Below are positions 56,273 through 64,000 of a DNA stretch of 64,000 nt, piece by piece (position 1 is the stretch's first letter; each line of letters opens with the position of its first letter). Position numbers and translations under genes: made by a program. Source of the stretch: Paracraurococcus lichenis (GTDB lineage Bacteria > Pseudomonadota > Alphaproteobacteria > Acetobacterales > Acetobacteraceae); contig NZ_JAUTWS010000009.1 in assembly GCF_030657435.1 (NCBI RefSeq), positions 1-64,000 on the forward strand. Direction: 5' to 3'. The notes beneath the pieces are model-generated. The model did not search any database. It worked only from the letters and a program-made list of their open reading frames with translations, and had not been told where the DNA came from.

Positions 56273-57145
56273 ATGAAGGTCCGGCGCAGCCGCGGCCGCG
56301 ACCCCCTCGGCCTGCGGCGGGTCCTCTCCGACCGCCTGCTGCCCGCGCTGGTCGCGGCCATGGCCCTGCTGGCCGCGCTCACCCTCGCCGGCGCCCGCGG
56401 TGCCGCCGACCTGGCCGGCCGCTGGGAGGGCGGGGCCGCGACGGCGCTGACCGTCCAGCTCCCGCACGGCGCCCGGGCCGAGCGGGCGCTGGCGGCGCTC
56501 GCCGCCATGCCGGAGATCGCCGAGGCGCGGCTGGCCGACCCGGCGCGGCTCGCGGCGCTGCTGCGCCCCTGGCTGGGAGAGGCGCCGGCCATCCCGCTGC
56601 CCACCATCATCGAGCTCCGCCTCGCCCGCCTGCCGCCGGATGCCGGCGCGCTGGCGGCGCGCATCGCCGCCGCGGTCCCCGGCGCCGCGGTGGAGGCGCA
56701 TGGCGTCTGGGTGGCGCGGCTGCTGGCGCTGGCCCGCAGCCTGGAGGCGGTCGCCTTCGCCGCCCTGCTCCTGGTCGCGGGCATCGCGACCGCGGTGGTC
56801 GCGGTCGCGGTCCGGGCCGGCATCGCCGCGCGGCGGGAGGCGATCGCGCTGCTGCATGCGCTCGGCGCCACGGATGGCGACATCGCCGGGCGCTTCGCCG
56901 GCCGCGTCGCGCTGCTGGTCGGCCTCGGCGCGCTGGCCGGCACGCTGCTGGCCGCGCCGGTGCTGGTGGGCTTCGCCGACCTCGCCGCGCCGCTCTCCGG
57001 CGGGCGGGCGGCGGAGGGCCTGCTGGACCTGCCCTGGGCCGGCCTGCCCTGGGCCGAACTGGCCCTGCTGCCGCCGGCGGCGGCGCTGATCGGCTGGCTG
57101 ACGGCGCAGGTCACGCTGCGGCGCTGGCTGCGGCGGCTGCCATGA
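56273..57145 (+). CDS. ftsX: Cell division permease FtsX
   Basis: FtsX is the membrane partner of FtsE. The 290-residue protein has a cytoplasmic basic start (KVRRSRGRDPLGLRR), one membrane helix (LPALVAAMALLAALTLAG), an extracytoplasmic domain with PTIIELRL, and three more helices in the C-terminal half. ATG 56273 is preferred over the upstream 56225 because the extra part lies in the REP-like spacer. Confidence 0.93.
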   Translation: MKVRRSRGRDPLGLRRVLSDRLLPALVAAMALLAALTLAGARGAADLAGRWEGGAATALTVQLPHGARAERALAALAAMPEIAEARLADPARLAALLRPWLGEAPAIPLPTIIELRLARLPPDAGALAARIAAAVPGAAVEAHGVWVARLLALARSLEAVAFAALLLVAGIATAVVAVAVRAGIAARREAIALLHALGATDGDIAGRFAGRVALLVGLGALAGTLLAAPVLVGFADLAAPLSGGRAAEGLLDLPWAGLPWAELALLPPAAALIGWLTAQVTLRRWLRRLP

Positions 57146-57789
57146 GCGGGCCCGCCGCCGCGGCCCCCGCCCGGCCGCGCCGCCAGGGCCTGCGGCGCTG
57201 GCTGCCGCTGCTGCCGGCCCTGGCGCTGCTGGCCTTCGCCGGCGGCTTCGCCTGGTTCCTGATGCTCGCCGCGGCCGGCCCGGCGGAGCCCGAGGCGCCG
57301 ACCGACGGCATCGCGGTGCTGACCGGCGGGGCGGAGCGGGTGGAGACGGGCCTGCGGCTGCTGCGGGAGGGCCGGGCGCAGCACCTGCTCGTCTCCGGCA
57401 CCCATCCGCAGGTCGGCCTCGGCGACGTCGCGCGGCTGGCGGCGATGGAGCCGGAGACCCTGGCGGGACGCGTCGCGCTGGGGCATGAGGCGACCAGCAC
57501 GCGGGGCAATGCGGCGGAGATCGCGGCCTGGGCGCGGGCGGAGGGGCTGGGGTCGCTGCGCATCGTCACGGCGGGCTACCACATGCCGCGGGCGCTGCTC
57601 GAACTCCGCCGGGCCCTGCCGGAGGTGCGGCTCTATGCCCATCCGATCCAGCCGGCGCCGCTGCGCCAGGCCGGCGCGGCGGGGCGGCTGCGCACCTGGT
57701 CGCTGCTGCTGCGTGAATACGTGAAGTACCTCGCGGCGCTGGCCGGGTTCACCGGCCCGGCGGCGCCGCCCGCGGATGGACCCCGATGA
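57142..57789 (+). CDS. YdcF/DUF218 family membrane protein
   Basis: This 215-residue protein has one N-terminal membrane helix (LPLLPALALLAFAGGFAWFL) and a DUF218 domain: GIAVLTGGAERVETGLRLL, LVSGTH, GHEATSTRGNAAEIAAW and TAGYHMPRALLELRR. DUF218 proteins such as SanA and ElyC act in envelope integrity. It overlaps ftsX and plsC by four bases each. Confidence 0.9.
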   Translation: MSGPAAAAPARPRRQGLRRWLPLLPALALLAFAGGFAWFLMLAAAGPAEPEAPTDGIAVLTGGAERVETGLRLLREGRAQHLLVSGTHPQVGLGDVARLAAMEPETLAGRVALGHEATSTRGNAAEIAAWARAEGLGSLRIVTAGYHMPRALLELRRALPEVRLYAHPIQPAPLRQAGAAGRLRTWSLLLREYVKYLAALAGFTGPAAPPADGPR

Positions 57790-58529
57790 CCTGGCTGCGC
57801 TCGCTGCTGTTCAACCTCGCCTTCTGGGGCACCACCATCGGCATGGGCCTGCTGCACCTGCCGCTGCTGCTGGCGCCGCGACGCTGGCTGGTGCCCTCCA
57901 TGCGGCTCTATGCCCGGATCATCGTCTGGCTGCTGCGGGCGATCTGCGGCATCCGGCTGCGGGTGGAGGGGCGGGAGAACCTGCCGACGAGCGGCCCGGC
58001 GCTGGTCGCGGCCAAGCACCAGTCGGCCTTCGACACCTTCGTCTGGTTCGCCCTGCTGCCGGATGCGGTCTATGTGCTGAAGCGGGAACTGCTCTTCCTG
58101 CCGGTCTGGGGCTGGTACTGCTGGAAGAGCCGGCAGATCGCGGTGGACCGCGCGGCGGGGGCCAGCGCGCTGCGCCACCTCGTGAAGGCCGGCAAGGCGG
58201 CGGCGGCGGAAGGCCGGCAGATCGTGATCTTCCCCGAGGGCACGCGGGTCGCCCCGGGGCAGCGCGGCACGATCCAGCCGGGCGTCGCGGCGCTGGCGGC
58301 GGCGACCGGCCTGCCGGTGGTGCCGGTGGCGACCGACAGCGGCCTCTGCTGGGGTCGGCGTGCCTTCCGCAAGCGGCCGGGCGTGATCACCATCACGGTG
58401 CGGCCGGCCATCCCGGCGGGCACGCCGCGGGCGGCGCTGGTCCGCGTGCTGGAGACGGCCATCGAACCCGTTTCGCCTCATCCCCAGGTGGCGTTGCCTG
58501 TGGATAAGCCGGTGGAAAGCGCCGCCTGA
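57786..58529 (+). CDS. plsC: 1-acyl-sn-glycerol-3-phosphate acyltransferase
   Basis: This enzyme makes phosphatidic acid from lysophosphatidic acid. The 247-residue protein has a membrane-associated N-terminus and the catalytic HX4D motif in KHQSAFDTF, then FPEGTR. The order ftsE-ftsX-DUF218-plsC is conserved in alphaproteobacteria. A perfect DnaA-box 9-mer lies within its 3' end. Confidence 0.92.
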   Translation: MTWLRSLLFNLAFWGTTIGMGLLHLPLLLAPRRWLVPSMRLYARIIVWLLRAICGIRLRVEGRENLPTSGPALVAAKHQSAFDTFVWFALLPDAVYVLKRELLFLPVWGWYCWKSRQIAVDRAAGASALRHLVKAGKAAAAEGRQIVIFPEGTRVAPGQRGTIQPGVAALAAATGLPVVPVATDSGLCWGRRAFRKRPGVITITVRPAIPAGTPRAALVRVLETAIEPVSPHPQVALPVDKPVESAA

Positions 58530-58755
58530 GCGCTTCGCCCCTGGCCGCAGCAAGCCGGTGCAAGTGGCTGCAAAGGGCGGGTTTTCGGCGCTGCTCCCAA
58601 GCTGCCCCAGGGGTTGTCCACAGCCCCGGTTGGCCTTTAAACTATTGAACTATAAAGAGGATTCCCGTGAGTCGGCGGGCCGGGGCGGCATCCGTTCCGG
58701 CCGGGCGCAACCTCCGCGCAAGAGGCCGGAGCGGGCCGCGATTCCTTGTGGACAA
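58499..58755. promoter_or_regulatory. DnaA-box-like sites around an AT-rich patch
   Basis: TGTGGATAA (58499-58507) is a perfect DnaA box on the minus strand. TTGTCCACA (58614-58622) and, in the other orientation, TGTGGACAA (58747-58755) differ from the consensus by one base. Between them TTTAAACTATTGAACTATAA (58636-58655) is strikingly AT-rich for this genome. The region lies between two convergent genes. Otherwise the 336-base gap holds nothing I recognise. Confidence 0.45.
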
Positions 58756-58865
58756 TCCGTCCCGGTTGCGGCACGGATCCGTGCCCGCCGCCCGCTCCGA
58801 TCCCCCGGACCGCGCAGCGCTGCGGCCCAAGCCCCGGCCGGGACCGGGACTTCCGCCGGCCGGTG

Positions 58866-59444
58866 TCAGCCGGACTCGGGCGGCGGCAGCAGGGCGGCGA
58901 TGCGGTCCAGCGCGGCATCGCGCACCCCCATGGCGCGCAGATGCGCCAGGGTGTTGAGCAGGTAGTCGCGGTTCGGCCCGGCCTGCCCGATGCCGCGGGC
59001 GATGGCGCGCGCGGCTTCCTCGGCCGCGGGGCGGCAGTAATGAGCATGCGCCCGCCGCACCACATAGGCGACGGCCCGCACCTCCCGGCCGCTGTCGAGC
59101 AGGCGCACCGGCAGCAGGCGGCGGTCGTAGACCTCCTCGCCGCTGAGGTTCTCCCGCGCGTCCAGGTAATCCAGCACCGCCGGCGCATCCTTCGCCGCGA
59201 CGCGGAAGCAGAGGCCGCGGCAGGCCCCGCCGCGGTCGAGGCCGAGCACCAGGCCGGGCGCCTCCGGCGAGCCGCGGTAGTGGCGGCTCCAGAGGCAGAA
59301 GCGCCGGTGGAAGCCGCGCAGCAGCGCGGGGTGGGAGGAGGCGTGGACGAAGCCCGGCTTCCAGATCAGGGAGCCGTAGCCGAAGACGTAGAGATGGCCA
59401 TCGGGATCGAGCGGGGTGGCGGCGTCGTGAAGCGGGGCGGCCAT
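58866..59444 (-). CDS. ChaC-type gamma-glutamylcyclotransferase
   Basis: ChaC-type enzymes degrade glutathione to 5-oxoproline and Cys-Gly. This 192-residue protein has the substrate loop VFGYGSLIWKPGF, FHRRFCLWSRHYRG and the catalytic glutamate region LDYLDARENL. Lengths and motifs are standard. Confidence 0.9.
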   Translation of the reverse strand: MAAPLHDAATPLDPDGHLYVFGYGSLIWKPGFVHASSHPALLRGFHRRFCLWSRHYRGSPEAPGLVLGLDRGGACRGLCFRVAAKDAPAVLDYLDARENLSGEEVYDRRLLPVRLLDSGREVRAVAYVVRRAHAHYCRPAAEEAARAIARGIGQAGPNRDYLLNTLAHLRAMGVRDAALDRIAALLPPPESG

Positions 59445-59503
59445 GCGGGTCCTGGTGCGGCGTCTCGCCGCCGGCGCGGGTGGGGCGTATATCGCCGCGC
59501 GAA

Positions 59504-60625
59504 ATGTCCCTCAAGCCACCCCGTCCCGCCGGCCGCCTGTTCCTGCGCGGCGCGCTCGGCCTCGTCGTGCTCGCCGCCCTGGCCGCGGCGGGGCATGCGC
59601 TGCTCTGGCGCTGGATGGGCAGCCAGCTCGAGGCCGGCTTCGCCGGCTGGGCGGCGCAGCGCCGGGCGCTGGGCTGGCGGGTGGAGCATGCGCCGCCGCT
59701 GCGCGGCGGCTGGCCCTTCGCCGCGACGCTGACTTTGCCGCAATTCCGGCTGGCGGGCGGCGCCGGCACCCTGCCCGGCGGCATGGAATGGCAGGCGGAG
59801 GCGCTGGTGCTGCGCCTCGCGCCGCCGCGGCTCGACCGGCTGACGGTGGAGATGCCGGGGCGGCACCGGCTGCGCCTCGGCGCGCTGGACCTGCCCTTCG
59901 CCGCCGACCTGCTGACCGCCACCATGCCGCTCGAGCGCGGGGTGCTGCCGAGCGAGGCGCGGCTCGAGGCGGAGCGGCTGCGCCTCGGCACGCCCGGCGG
60001 CGCGGTGGAGGCGCGCAGCGCCCAGGCCGGGATCGAGACGCGGATGAGCGCGATCGAGGGCGAGCCGGCGGTCTCGCTCCGGCTCTCGGCCGAGGGGGTG
60101 CTGCTGCCGCCCGTCGCGGGGCCGGCGGCCGCGGCGCTCGGCCGGGCGGTGGAGACGGCGGTGCTGGACCTGGCGCTGACCGGGCCGGTGCCGCCCGGCC
60201 GCGGCCCAGCGGCCAAGGCGGAGGCCTGGCGCGACGGCGGCGGCACGCTGGAGCTGCGCGGGCTGGAGCTGCGCTGGGGGCCGGTCGCCGGCACGGCGAC
60301 GGCGACCCTGACGCTGGACGAGGCGCTGCAGCCCATGGGCGCGGGCACCTTGCGGGTGACCGGCGCGGGGGAGGCGCTGGGCGCCGCCGCCTCGGCCGGG
60401 CTGCTGACCCGGCAGGCCGCGGCGACGGGGCGGACGGTGCTGCGGCTGCTGAGCCGCGCGCCCGCCGAGGGCGGGCCGCCGCAGCTCGAGGTGCCGCTGG
60501 CGCTCGAGGACCGGGTGCTGACGGCGGCGCGGGTGCCGCTGGCGACGCTGCCGGCCTGGAGCTGGCCGGCGCCGCCGGCGCTGCCGGACGCGGCGCAGGA
60601 TCCGTCCCTGCCGGCCAGGGACTGA
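59504..60625 (+). CDS. DUF2125 domain protein
   Basis: This is a 373-residue protein (ATG at 59504) with an N-terminal membrane helix or signal (LFLRGALGLVVLAALAAAGHALL) and a long beta-rich exported part: LPQFRLAGGAGTLPGGMEWQ, LDLPFAADLLTA and repeats of strand-like segments. This fits the alphaproteobacterial DUF2125 family, of unknown function. A start at 59480 is possible. Confidence 0.78.
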   Translation: MSLKPPRPAGRLFLRGALGLVVLAALAAAGHALLWRWMGSQLEAGFAGWAAQRRALGWRVEHAPPLRGGWPFAATLTLPQFRLAGGAGTLPGGMEWQAEALVLRLAPPRLDRLTVEMPGRHRLRLGALDLPFAADLLTATMPLERGVLPSEARLEAERLRLGTPGGAVEARSAQAGIETRMSAIEGEPAVSLRLSAEGVLLPPVAGPAAAALGRAVETAVLDLALTGPVPPGRGPAAKAEAWRDGGGTLELRGLELRWGPVAGTATATLTLDEALQPMGAGTLRVTGAGEALGAAASAGLLTRQAAATGRTVLRLLSRAPAEGGPPQLEVPLALEDRVLTAARVPLATLPAWSWPAPPALPDAAQDPSLPARD

Positions 60626-60689
60626 GGCCGGGGCGGCCGGTCGCCGGAGGTCTCCAGGGCGCTGCACCCTGGGCTCGGAGTGCCGGTGG

Positions 60690-61171
60690 TCAGCCTGGTG
60701 GCGATCGGGCCGATGCCGGTGATGCCCGCGGCATGGGCCAGGCCGGGCTCGACCGAGCCCACGACCCCGCTGCCCCTGTCGACTTCGGTATGCCCCGGAC
60801 ACCCGCCCCCAGGCGCCCGCTCCGGCCGGCCGGTTGAGCCCGTCGGGCACGGTGCCGGTGGCGTTGTTGATGCCGAAGACGGCGCTCTGGTCGGCCGCCG
60901 CGGTGGAGCCGACGAGGCCGGCCGCATGGTTGCTGTGGCCGCGGACGCCGGCGCCGTTCTCGGTGAAGCCGCCGACGCCGGCCTCCAGGCCGTTGCCCTG
61001 CACGCCGACGCCGCGCCCCGTGCGGCCGCGTCGCCGTCGCGGCGGTGCGGGGTCGCAGGTCGGGATGGGGCCGTGCGAAGGCCGCCCGCATCGAAGCGCC
61101 GCAACCTCGGTCGAAGTCGCTGTCCGGGCGAGGATCGGGCCGCTTGTTAAAGGGAATATTTTCCTGTACAC
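60690..61171 (-). pseudogene. Frameshifted remnant of a Gly-rich repeat protein
   Basis: In one minus-strand frame the DNA encodes GVGVQGNGLEAGVGGFTENG, AGLVGSTAAADQSAVFGINN and GTVPDGLNRPAG. In another frame it continues with GVVGSVEPGLAHAAGITGIG. The two parts look like one repeat protein broken by a frameshift, and no complete open frame covers both. No start or full-length copy is seen. Confidence 0.5.
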
Positions 61172-61203
61172 TGCCCCGTTGCGCCCGCAGGGAGCCCCGC
61201 CGC

Positions 61204-61830
61204 ATGACCCCCTCCGAAGCCCGCCGCCGCCTCGCCACCGGCTCCCATCGCCGCTTCACCCCGAAGCGCCCCTGGGCGCCGATGACGGATGCCGAATGGG
61301 CCGCGGTCGAGCGCCACCTGAAGGTGGTCGTCCAGGGTCAGGGCCGGCCGCTGAAGGACGCGCGGCAGCGGATCGACGGCATGTTCCGCATCGCCGCCTC
61401 CGGCCAGCCCTGGCACGCGCTGCCCCCGGACTACGGCAAGCCCGACACGGTCGGCCGGCATTTCCGCCGCCTCGCCCGGATGGGCCTCTGGATGCGCCTG
61501 GTCGGCGCCTGCGCCGACCGCGCCGCCCCGGCGCCGCTGCGGGCCATCGAGTTCTTCATCGTCCGCGCGGCACGCCGGGCCATGCGCCTCCTCGGGATGG
61601 GCGCGGCCGTCATGGCGGAGAAGCTTGGGATGCTCAGCGCCATGCCGGTGCTGCCGGTCTACCTGACCCGGCCCTACTGGTTCGCCGAGGTCGAGCGGGT
61701 GATGGCCGGCCTGCTGGAGGCCCACCGCGACCGCCCCCTGCGCCTGCCGATCGGCGAGATGAAGGCCTGGCTCCGCCTGCATCGCTTCTTCGCCGGCAAG
61801 CCCTGGCACCGCCGCTGGGCGGAGCCGTGA
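61204..61830 (+). CDS. IS5/DUF4096-derived protein (probably domesticated)
   Basis: The N-terminal 95 residues of this 208-residue protein match the DUF4096 start of IS5-family transposases: MTDAEWAAVERHL, RQRIDGMFRIAASGQPWHALP and DTVGRHFRRLARMGLWMRL. The C-terminal half lacks the DDE catalytic domain and is an unrelated helical sequence (LRAIEFFIVRAARRAMRLLG). No terminal inverted repeats were found immediately beside it. It is an intact frame with good codon use, so it is likely a domesticated DNA-binding protein rather than an active transposase. Confidence 0.7.
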   Translation: MTPSEARRRLATGSHRRFTPKRPWAPMTDAEWAAVERHLKVVVQGQGRPLKDARQRIDGMFRIAASGQPWHALPPDYGKPDTVGRHFRRLARMGLWMRLVGACADRAAPAPLRAIEFFIVRAARRAMRLLGMGAAVMAEKLGMLSAMPVLPVYLTRPYWFAEVERVMAGLLEAHRDRPLRLPIGEMKAWLRLHRFFAGKPWHRRWAEP

Positions 61831-61905
61831 CCATGCCCCGGTTCCGCCACGATCCGGGGGCGACCTTTGTCCGAAACCCGCCGATCGCGGGACAACTCCC
61901 GGGTT

Positions 61906-62088
61906 CCAAGGGCCCAGGGCCTGCCAGGGACGGGGTCTCGGGTCGGTCCTGCGGGTCTTTTCCGCCCTGGCGGCGTCAGCAGGCTTGCCGATGCAACCAG
62001 CATCGGCTGCGCCCGCTTCCTGGCCATGACGGAAAATTCCTCGCCGGCCCTCCGCCTCACCCCGTCCCTGGCAGGCCGTGGCCCTTGG
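61906..62088. mobile_element. MITE-like element with 30-bp inverted ends
   Basis: The ends at 61906-61936 and 62059-62088 are inverted copies over about 30 bases with one small indel (CCAAGGGCC...GCCTGCCAGGGACGGGGT). Inner parts (TTTTCCG / CGGAAAA) can pair as well, so the whole 183-bp unit can fold back on itself. No coding frame is inside. It could be a non-autonomous transposon or a large structured intergenic repeat. Confidence 0.6.
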
Positions 62089-62098
62089 CGGATGGGGT

Positions 62099-62123
62099 TT
62101 GGGGAAGGCAGAGCCTTCCCCAA
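62099..62123. repeat. REP-like hairpin
   Basis: TTGGGGAAGGC (62099-62109) pairs perfectly with 62113-62123 around a three-base loop (AGA). The build is like the two hairpins between ftsE and ftsX. Confidence 0.6.
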
Positions 62124-62206
62124 CCATGTTGCGCCGCGACACGCGCCTTGATTGTACGCCTTCGCCCCCCGGCGCTAAGCCGCATGGGCTGGATTCGAGG
62201 CTTCGC

Positions 62207-63364
62207 ATGACCACCACACCCCGCCCCATCGCCTTCTTCGACATGAAGGCGCAGCAGGCGCTAATCCGGGCCGAGATCGATGCCGGCATCGCCCGCATCC
62301 TCGACCATGGCCGCTTCATCCAGGGGCCGGAGGTGGATGCGATCGAGGCGAAGCTGGCCGGGTTCGCCGGCGCGGCGCATGCGGTCGGCGTCTCCTCAGG
62401 CACCGATGCGCTGCAGATCGCCATGATGGCGGAGGGCATCGGCCCGGGCGACGCGGTCTTCCTGCCGGCCTTCACCTATACCGCGACGGCGGAGGTGCCG
62501 CTGGTGCTCGGCGCCACGCCCGTCTTCGTGGATGTCGATCCGGCCACCTTCAACCTCGACCTCGAGGACCTCGCCCGCCGCGTCGCGCTGGTCGAGAAGG
62601 AAGGGCGGCTGCGGCCGCGCGCGGTCATCGGCGTCGACCTCTACGGCCTGCCGGCGAACTGGCCGGCGATCGAGGGGCTCTGCGAGAAGCACGGCATGTT
62701 CGCCCTCGACGACGCGGCGCAGGCCTTCGGCGGCGCGCTGCACGGGCGGCGCCTCGGCACCTTCGCGCATGCCACGGCGCTCAGCTTCTACCCGACCAAG
62801 ACGCTGGGCTGCTACGGCGATGGCGGCGCCATCCTGACCAACGACCCCGAGCGCGCCGAGCTCTACGGCTCGCTCCGCACTCATGGCGAGGGCAGGAGCC
62901 GCTACGAGGTGCTGCGCACCGGCATGAACGGGCGGCTCGATTCCATTCAGGCCGCCATCCTGCTCGCCAAGATGCCGCTGCTCGAGGGCGAGCTGCGCGC
63001 CCGCCGCCAGGCCGCCGCCTGGTACCAGGCGGCGCTCGGCGGCCGCGTCGCCACGCCGCAGGTGGGGCCGGGCGCCGAGAGCGCCTGGGGCATCTACACC
63101 ATCCTGCTGCCCGATGCCGCGGCGCGGCCGCGGGTGCAGGCGGCGATGCAGGCGGCCGGGGTGCCGAGCGCGGTCTATTACCCGAAGCCGCTGCACCACC
63201 AGCCGGCCTACCGCGCCGCGCATGCCGCCGGGATCGAGGCCGGCGCGCCGCCGCTGCCGGTCAGCGAGGATATCTGCCAGCGCTGCCTGTCGCTGCCCAT
63301 GCACCCCTACCTGACGGAGGGGGATGTGGCGCGGGTCGCGGCGGCGGTGCTCGGGGCGCTGTAG
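62207..63364 (+). CDS. DegT/DnrJ/EryC1 aminotransferase (WbpE-like)
   Basis: This 385-residue PLP enzyme probably adds an amino group to a UDP-keto-sugar for surface polysaccharide. It has FIQGPEVDAIEAKLAGFAGA, VGVSSGTDALQIAMMA, FTYTATAEVPLVLGATPVFVD, the PLP lysine in ALSFYPTKTLGCYGDGG, and LRTHGEGRSRYEVLRTGMNG. In contrast to the nif-linked relative at 28922, the lysine is present. The ATG at 62207 matches the family start. Confidence 0.9.
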   Translation: MTTTPRPIAFFDMKAQQALIRAEIDAGIARILDHGRFIQGPEVDAIEAKLAGFAGAAHAVGVSSGTDALQIAMMAEGIGPGDAVFLPAFTYTATAEVPLVLGATPVFVDVDPATFNLDLEDLARRVALVEKEGRLRPRAVIGVDLYGLPANWPAIEGLCEKHGMFALDDAAQAFGGALHGRRLGTFAHATALSFYPTKTLGCYGDGGAILTNDPERAELYGSLRTHGEGRSRYEVLRTGMNGRLDSIQAAILLAKMPLLEGELRARRQAAAWYQAALGGRVATPQVGPGAESAWGIYTILLPDAAARPRVQAAMQAAGVPSAVYYPKPLHHQPAYRAAHAAGIEAGAPPLPVSEDICQRCLSLPMHPYLTEGDVARVAAAVLGAL

Positions 63365-63500
63365 GGCGGTGGCGGCGCCCCGGACCTTCCGGCCTGGTGG
63401 GAACGGGGCGGTCGTCCGCTCAACTGTCCGGAAGTTGTTGAACCCGGGTGGCCCGGCGCGCTTCCATGTCTCCGACACGTCATGGACGGAGGCTGCGGGC

Positions 63501-64000
63501 ATGCACCGGCGCTCCCTGTTGGCGGCCGGTGCGGCTGCCCTCGCCCCTGGTCTGGGGCCGCGCACGGCGCGGGCGGACCAGGGCGATCCGGTCGATGTGC
63601 TGCTGGTGCTGGCGGTCGATGTCAGCCGCTCGATCGACGATGACGAGGCGCGGCTGCAGCGGGAGGGCTACCGCGCCGCCGTCTCCGACCCGCAGGTGAT
63701 CGAGGCGATCCGCGGCGGCATGATCGGCGCCATCGGTCTCGCCTATGTCGAATGGGCCGGCGCCGAGTACCAGCGGCTGGTGCTGCCCTGGATGCGGATC
63801 TCCGGCGCCGCGGAGGCGCATGCCTGGTCGGAGAAGCTGGCGGAGGCGCCGCGCGCCTCGCTCTCCTGGACCTCGATCTCGGGCGGGCTGGATTTCTCCC
63901 GGACGGTGCTGCAGCAGGCGCCCTTCGATGCGACGCGCCGGGTGATCGACGTCTCGGGCGACGGGGTGAACAACAGCGGCGGCCCGGTGGAGCAGGCGCG
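63501..64000 (+). CDS. DUF1194 family exported protein (3' end outside window)
   Basis: This ORF starts at ATG 63501 and is open to the right edge. It has a twin-arginine-like signal (MHRRSLLAAGAAALAPG, then ARA), followed by VDVLLVLAVDVSRSIDDDEA, a metal-site (MIDAS-like) start of a von Willebrand A-type fold, and RRVIDVSGDGVNNSGGP. This fits the DUF1194 family of exported alphaproteobacterial proteins. Function unknown. Confidence 0.85.
   Translation, partial: MHRRSLLAAGAAALAPGLGPRTARADQGDPVDVLLVLAVDVSRSIDDDEARLQREGYRAAVSDPQVIEAIRGGMIGAIGLAYVEWAGAEYQRLVLPWMRISGAAEAHAWSEKLAEAPRASLSWTSISGGLDFSRTVLQQAPFDATRRVIDVSGDGVNNSGGPVEQA

Overview
This window looks like chromosomal DNA of a high-GC alphaproteobacterium, most likely in Rhodospirillales/Acetobacteraceae. 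The evidence is uniformly high third-position GC, the gene order aroA-cmk-rpsA-sppA-ihfB-lapA-pyrF-trpF, the ftsEX-DUF218-plsC block, and a Mo-nitrogenase cluster of alphaproteobacterial type. That placement rests on gene content and order only; no search was run. I see no rRNA, tRNA or CRISPR array.

Layout. (1) 1-9.5 kb is an accessory island of lower and more variable GC. It has a minus-strand block with two paralogous ParS/MbcA-like (DUF2384) proteins, a soluble FtsH-like AAA+/M41 protease, an unknown protein and a helix-hairpin-helix plus nuclease-like protein. A decayed partial copy of the last gene lies inside the block, and an XRE regulator and nearly 1 kb of gene-poor DNA follow. (2) 9.6-22 kb is housekeeping: gyrB, recF and a TIGR02300 gene on the minus strand, then aroA, cmk, rpsA, sppA, ihfB, lapA, pyrF and trpF on the plus strand. 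(3) 22.2-49.1 kb is a large nif cluster. (4) 49.2-58.5 kb is housekeeping again: folC, accD, a ParD-like gene, trpA and trpB on the minus strand, then a UbiH-type monooxygenase, ftsE, ftsX, ydcF-like and plsC. (5) 58.5-64 kb holds a convergent intergenic region with DnaA-box-like sites, a gamma-glutamylcyclotransferase, a DUF2125 gene, a decayed gene, an IS5-derived protein, a MITE-like inverted-repeat element, a DegT-type aminotransferase and the start of a DUF1194 gene.

The nif cluster encodes the structural proteins (nifHDK), cofactor assembly (nifB, nifE with a C-terminal BFD-type Fe-S domain, nifN, nifX, nifQ), maturation and Fe-S supply (nifS, two IscA-like proteins, two NifZ, NifT), several ferredoxins (FdxN, a 2Fe-2S ferredoxin, FdxB) and many accessory proteins. 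These include three paralogous Rieske proteins, two related helical-repeat proteins near the two ends of the cluster, an LRV Fe-S protein, a SIR2-like protein, a DegT-like protein without its PLP lysine, a receiver protein without its phospho-acceptor aspartate, and several unknowns. Sigma-54 (-24/-12) promoters, mostly with NifA-type TGT-N10-ACA sites upstream, precede the nifT block, nifB, the gene at 32383, nifH and others, so NifA control is likely. nifA, nifU, nifV, nifW and fixABCX are not in this window.

The cluster sits between trpF and an inverted trpBA-accD-folC block. Two copies of an intergenic repeat lie in opposite orientation near its two ends, which suggests insertion or inversion of this region.
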